Source of the DNA: an uncultured Legionella sp.
Lineage (GTDB): Bacteria > Pseudomonadota > Gammaproteobacteria > Legionellales > Legionellaceae
Length of the DNA stretch: 7,661 nucleotides
Direction: 5' to 3'
Assembly: GCA_903885895.1 (NCBI GenBank)
Contig: CAISKC010000022.1
Location: forward strand, 1-7,661
Position numbers and translations under genes: made by a program. The notes beneath the pieces are model-generated. The model did not search any database. It saw only the letters and a list, made by a program, of their open reading frames with translations, and was not told the origin of the DNA. Position 1 is the stretch's first letter. Every line of letters begins with the position of its first letter. This document shows positions 5,289 through 7,661 of this stretch, in pieces.

Positions 5289-6566
5289 ATGTTAGACATC
5301 AAATACATTTTAGATCATCTCGAAGAGATGAGCGACATCATCAAAAAACGTCATGTACATGCAGATCTGGACGGTTTATTAGTTTGCTACAGTGAGCGTA
5401 AAGAGGCTTTACTGACGCTGGAAAGCAAGCGCGCTGAAGCGAACCGACTTGCAAAAGCCATCCCGAGCGCTGCGCAAACAGAAAAACCCGCTCTCATTGA
5501 AAAAGGTCGTGCCTTAAACCAAGATATCAGCCAGCTCGAAGAAGCATTACGCCAATTAGATGATGCTTATCAAACTGCCTTGTATACGATTCCAAACACA
5601 TTGGCGCCTGATACACCATTAGGTGCTAGCGATGAAGAAAACAGCGTACTCCGTACTCATCTTGAGCCCAGAGTCTTCTCTTTTCCACCAAAAGATCATC
5701 TTGAATTGGGCAAAGCACTCGATCTCCTTGATTTTGATAGCGGCGCCAAAGTTTGTGGCAGTAAATTTTACTTTTTAAAAAATGATGCGGTACTCTTAGA
5801 ATTGGCATTACAATTATTTGCTCTGAAAGTGGCCAAAGATTTTGGTTACACGCAATTGATCACACCAGATATGGCCAAAAAGTCTATCCTCATTGGAACA
5901 GGTTATTCTCCTCGCGGCGAAGAATCCAATATCTACAATGTGGAAGATATGGATTTGAGTCTGATTGCAACAGCAGAAATCACGGTTGGCGGTATACACA
6001 GCGGTGAGATCCTAGAAGAAGCACAATTGCCACTTAAATACGTGGCATTGAGCCATTGCTTTCGCCGCGAAGCAGGTTCTGCTGGCCGAGAAAGCAAAGG
6101 ACTCTATCGCGTTCACCAATTCTCTAAAATAGAGCTATTCCAAATCACAACGCCTGAAACAGGTGATGCTGCGCTTGAAGAAATTTTAGCGCTTGAGGAA
6201 GCCATTTATCAAAAACTAGCATTGCCCTATCGTGTTGTCAGGATTTGTGCTGGTGATTTGGGTGCTCCTGCTTATAAAAAATATGATCTTGAAGCCTGGA
6301 TGCCTGGCCGGGACTCTGCGGAAAAATATGGAGAAGTGACCTCTGCATCCAATTGCACAGATTTCCAATCCCGCCGCCTCAATATGCGTTATCGTACTGC
6401 TGATAATAGCAAACGCTTTCCTTATACCTTAAATGGAACCGCGATTGCTCTCAGCCGAACGATGATCGCAATTCTAGAAAACTATCAGGAAGCGGATGGC
6501 AGTATCAGTATACCAGAAGTCTTACGTCCATATATGGGTAAGGATCGTATTACAATTGGAGGCTAA
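5289..6566 (+). CDS. serS: Seryl-tRNA synthetase, with an organellar-type catalytic core
   Basis: SerRS attaches serine to tRNA-Ser (and to tRNA-Sec where present) in the cytoplasm. The 425-residue protein has the long N-terminal antiparallel coiled coil that grips the tRNA variable arm (about residues 30-98). The class II core follows: motif 1 around 172-195 (P193), the serine-binding TAE at 228-230, motif 2 from FRREAG (258-263) to YRVHQFSKIEL (273-283), and motif 3 LNGTAIALSRTM with R390. All catalytic motifs are present, so it should be active. Unusually, several core phrases (AEITVGGIH, LPLKYVALSHCFR, GLYRVHQFSK, LGAPAYKKYDLEAWMPG, SASNCTDFQSRRL) match the plant/organellar SerRS type as I recall it. 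Gammaproteobacterial enzymes such as that of Legionella pneumophila normally read CFRSEAG...GMIRQHQFEKVEL and SSCSN. The AAGGA site (5278-5282) overlaps the corC stop, 6 bases before the ATG. Confidence 0.96.
   Translation: MLDIKYILDHLEEMSDIIKKRHVHADLDGLLVCYSERKEALLTLESKRAEANRLAKAIPSAAQTEKPALIEKGRALNQDISQLEEALRQLDDAYQTALYTIPNTLAPDTPLGASDEENSVLRTHLEPRVFSFPPKDHLELGKALDLLDFDSGAKVCGSKFYFLKNDAVLLELALQLFALKVAKDFGYTQLITPDMAKKSILIGTGYSPRGEESNIYNVEDMDLSLIATAEITVGGIHSGEILEEAQLPLKYVALSHCFRREAGSAGRESKGLYRVHQFSKIELFQITTPETGDAALEEILALEEAIYQKLALPYRVVRICAGDLGAPAYKKYDLEAWMPGRDSAEKYGEVTSASNCTDFQSRRLNMRYRTADNSKRFPYTLNGTAIALSRTMIAILENYQEADGSISIPEVLRPYMGKDRITIGG
6558..6562 (+). promoter_or_regulatory. Strong but distant ribosome-binding site of the rhomboid gene
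   Basis: GGAGG lies inside the last codons of serS, 13 bases before ATG 6576. That is longer than the usual 5-9, so initiation may be modest or depend on ribosomes terminating at the serS stop (6564-6566). No better-placed in-frame start was seen. Confidence 0.5.
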
Positions 6567-6575
6567 GTCGACAAG

Positions 6576-7148
6576 ATGATCATTCAAACTATCGCAGATA
6601 GCTTCATATTGATTGCCAGCCAAACACAAACCAATGCCTTATTTCTATCAGAAGTCCTCCTGCTCTTATGGGGGACTTATGCTGTCAATCTACTATTAGG
6701 AAACCGTCTGCTCTATTTAGGGATCCGACCCCGCGTTTTGGCTGGACTGCCAGGTATTTTCTTTGCTCCTTTTTTACATGCTAATTTTAACCATCTATTT
6801 TTCAACTCCATTCCCTTCATTGTTTTAGCAAACTTTATCTTAATTCAAGGGATCCCATTTTTTATACATGTTTCTATCCTTATCATCCTCTTTTCAGGAC
6901 TATTAACATGGTGTTTTGCAAATCGCGGCATCCATGTCGGAGCCAGTGGTGTCATCACAGGATATTGGGGTTATTTGATGGCGCATGCTTATTATCATAG
7001 CTCCGTCACAAGCGTAGTGTTAGCCTTCGTGTGTATCATGTATTTTGCTGGTATTTTATATTCGATTTTCCCAGGTAAAAAACATGTGTCTTGGCAAGGT
7101 CATTTATTTGGCTTGATCTCTGGCTTAGGGGTTGCCTATTATCTTTAG
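6576..7148 (+). CDS. Small rhomboid-family intramembrane serine protease
   Basis: The 190-residue protein is almost entirely hydrophobic and fits the minimal six-helix rhomboid core: helices at about 23-41, 72-90, 93-113, 120-139, 144-164 and 172-190. The catalytic dyad is S124 in GASG (122-125, fourth helix) and H176 in WQGHLFGLISG (sixth helix). H68, H73 and N77 (HxxxxHxxxN) form the expected oxyanion motif of the second helix, as in GlpG H145/H150/N154. It lacks the cytoplasmic N-terminal domain of E. coli GlpG. Rhomboids cut single-span membrane proteins within or near the bilayer; the substrate here is unknown. It follows serS after 9 bases and is the last gene of the operon. Its stop lies 4 bases from that of the convergent repeat-protein gene, and no hairpin terminator is visible between them. 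Confidence 0.93.
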   Translation: MIIQTIADSFILIASQTQTNALFLSEVLLLLWGTYAVNLLLGNRLLYLGIRPRVLAGLPGIFFAPFLHANFNHLFFNSIPFIVLANFILIQGIPFFIHVSILIILFSGLLTWCFANRGIHVGASGVITGYWGYLMAHAYYHSSVTSVVLAFVCIMYFAGILYSIFPGKKHVSWQGHLFGLISGLGVAYYL

Positions 7149-7152
7149 ACTT

Positions 7153-7533
7153 TTAAAGTCGATAGAGATATGCTTCCCCTGCAATGTTCACAGCCGCACA
7201 AAAAGAACTGCTTGGACATGAAACAGCGGTCAGATACTGATTAACGGTGTCCACCATGAGTGGTGCGCTCCAAGTTGTACCATTAAAACTCGTTGCAAAC
7301 CCTGCGTCGTCTACAACCACACAAAACGAACTACTTGGGCAAGAAACAGAATTAGCCGTATTCGGAGTAATGAGCGTTGGCGCAGTCCATGAACTACCAT
7401 TGAATGTCATAGCGTTCCCTATGCTATCAACCGCGATACAAAATGAACTGCTTGGGCATGATACAGAGAAAAGTGGCGTACTGCCATCGACGTTTGTGCC
7501 ACCTGACCAAACACCGCTATTATATATACCCAT
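7153..7533 (-). CDS. Three-module SCPSSSFC repeat protein, possibly propeller-like
   Basis: The 126-residue product consists of near-identical modules of about 40 residues: [S/A]VSCPSSSFC, then a short strand with VD or VN, G-x-A-x-x-[F/Y], NG-x-x-W-[S/T], and a variable loop. The SCPSSSFC motifs begin at residues 25, 64 and 105 (periods 39 and 41). The N-terminus supplies only the second half of a module (YNSGVWS) and the C-terminus only the first half (AGEAYLY), so together they would complete one module, as in ring closure of beta-propellers. Six cysteines occur in three CxxxxxC pairs. I recall similar repeats in long exported proteins, mainly of Actinobacteria; the function is unknown to me. 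There is no signal peptide or membrane segment, so it is either cytoplasmic, exported by another route, or a fragment of a larger gene. The ATG has only a weak AAAG-type ribosome-binding site. It converges with the rhomboid gene. Confidence 0.72.
   Translation of the reverse strand: MGIYNSGVWSGGTNVDGSTPLFSVSCPSSSFCIAVDSIGNAMTFNGSSWTAPTLITPNTANSVSCPSSSFCVVVDDAGFATSFNGTTWSAPLMVDTVNQYLTAVSCPSSSFCAAVNIAGEAYLYRL
7198..7458 (-). repeat. Three DNA copies encoding CPSSSFC within the repeat protein
   Basis: Three 21-base copies (7198-7218, 7321-7341 and 7438-7458) all encode CPSSSFC. They differ from each other at only a few bases, all in synonymous codon positions. Spacing is 123 and 117 bases, both multiples of three. 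This fits tandem duplication of a module of about 120 bases, followed by selection that has kept the motif unchanged. Confidence 0.85.
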
Positions 7534-7541
7534 GATCTTTC

Positions 7542-7557
7542 AAAATGCTTGCATTTT
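7542..7557. promoter_or_regulatory. Palindrome between the two divergent genes at the right end
   Basis: AAAATGC (7542-7548) and GCATTTT (7551-7557) are perfectly complementary arms separated by TT, lying in the 51-base spacer between the starts of the repeat-protein gene (- strand, 7533) and the right-edge frame (+ strand, 7585). It could be a small operator or simply AT-rich chance. The arms are too AT-rich and the loop too tight for a good terminator, although extra T residues follow on the + strand. Confidence 0.3.
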
Positions 7558-7584
7558 TAATTTATTGGGATCAAGCTATGCGTC

Positions 7585-7661
7585 ATGAAAAGATTACATA
7601 TATCTCCAGAAGAAAAAGCGCATCTTGAAATGCTCCACGCTCAAAAGGAAAATGGCAAGGA
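7585..7661 (+). CDS. Partial reading frame resembling the N-terminus of an IS630-type transposase
   Basis: A frame opens at ATG 7585 and runs off the right edge, reading MKRLHISPEEKAHLEMLHAQ and then KENGK. A basic start, an I-S-x-E-E-K turn and an L-x-x-L-H helix resemble the start of the helix-turn-helix DNA-binding domain of IS630-family transposases as I know them. Only 25 full residues are visible, so the match is weak, and another small helix-turn-helix protein is possible. No clear ribosome-binding site precedes it, and no terminal inverted repeat was recognised to its left. An overlapping start at ATG 7578 in another frame closes after 16 codons and is not used. Confidence 0.4.
   Translation, partial: MKRLHISPEEKAHLEMLHAQKENGK

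Noticed and set aside
7148..7160. Near-palindrome GACTTT-T-AAAGTC at the rhomboid/repeat-protein junction
   Set aside because: A one-base loop and an AT-rich 6-base stem cannot make a working terminator hairpin, and the bases are partly coding.
7247..7588. 113-codon + strand open frame opposite the repeat-protein gene
   Set aside because: Its repeats merely mirror those of the - strand gene. The - strand product shows conserved Cys/Trp/Gly modules and synonymous variation between copies, while this frame does not look like a protein family.

Overview
The window looks like chromosome from an AT-leaning gammaproteobacterium. The best guess is a member of or near the Legionellales (Legionella/Coxiella/Aquicella-like). 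This rests on gene content: a GnnA-like dehydrogenase overlapping lpxB, the ybeY-corC pair, an S1/P1 nuclease, a small rhomboid protease and a GTAG-headed REP-like palindrome. The lineage call is inference; no rRNA or other decisive marker is present.

Layout. Bases 1-308 hold the 3' end of a 2-oxoacid dehydrogenase E2 (acyltransferase) gene on the + strand. It converges, with a 3-base gap, on a periplasmic S1/P1-type zinc nuclease on the - strand (312-1127). A 164-base divergent spacer carries a near-consensus sigma-70 promoter for a small exported protein of unknown function (1292-1732). A 130-base spacer then holds a REP-like hairpin and a good promoter. That promoter opens a tightly packed run of six + strand genes to 7148: gnnA-like oxidoreductase, lpxB, ybeY, corC/ybeX, serS and a rhomboid protease, joined by overlaps of 14 and 11 bases and gaps of 9-10 bases. 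After that the content turns accessory. A three-module SCPSSSFC repeat protein lies on the - strand (7153-7533), and a + strand reading frame that resembles the N-terminus of an IS630-type transposase runs off the right edge.

How the genes fit together. GnnA-like and LpxB both act in lipid A synthesis. GnnA would oxidise the 3-OH of UDP-GlcNAc on the way to a 2,3-diamino sugar, and LpxB joins the two sugar units. YbeY (rRNA maturation) and SerRS serve translation. CorC and the rhomboid are membrane-associated (ion homeostasis and intramembrane proteolysis). The operon is therefore mostly housekeeping.

The parts most worth a second look are: the three-module repeat protein, whose two ends look like complementary halves of one module (propeller-like closure); the SerRS, whose catalytic core reads like the plant/organellar type rather than the usual gammaproteobacterial type; and the GTAG-headed palindrome. 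I see no CRISPR array, tRNA, rRNA, prophage or complete defence system. No stretch over 300 bases lacks a gene.
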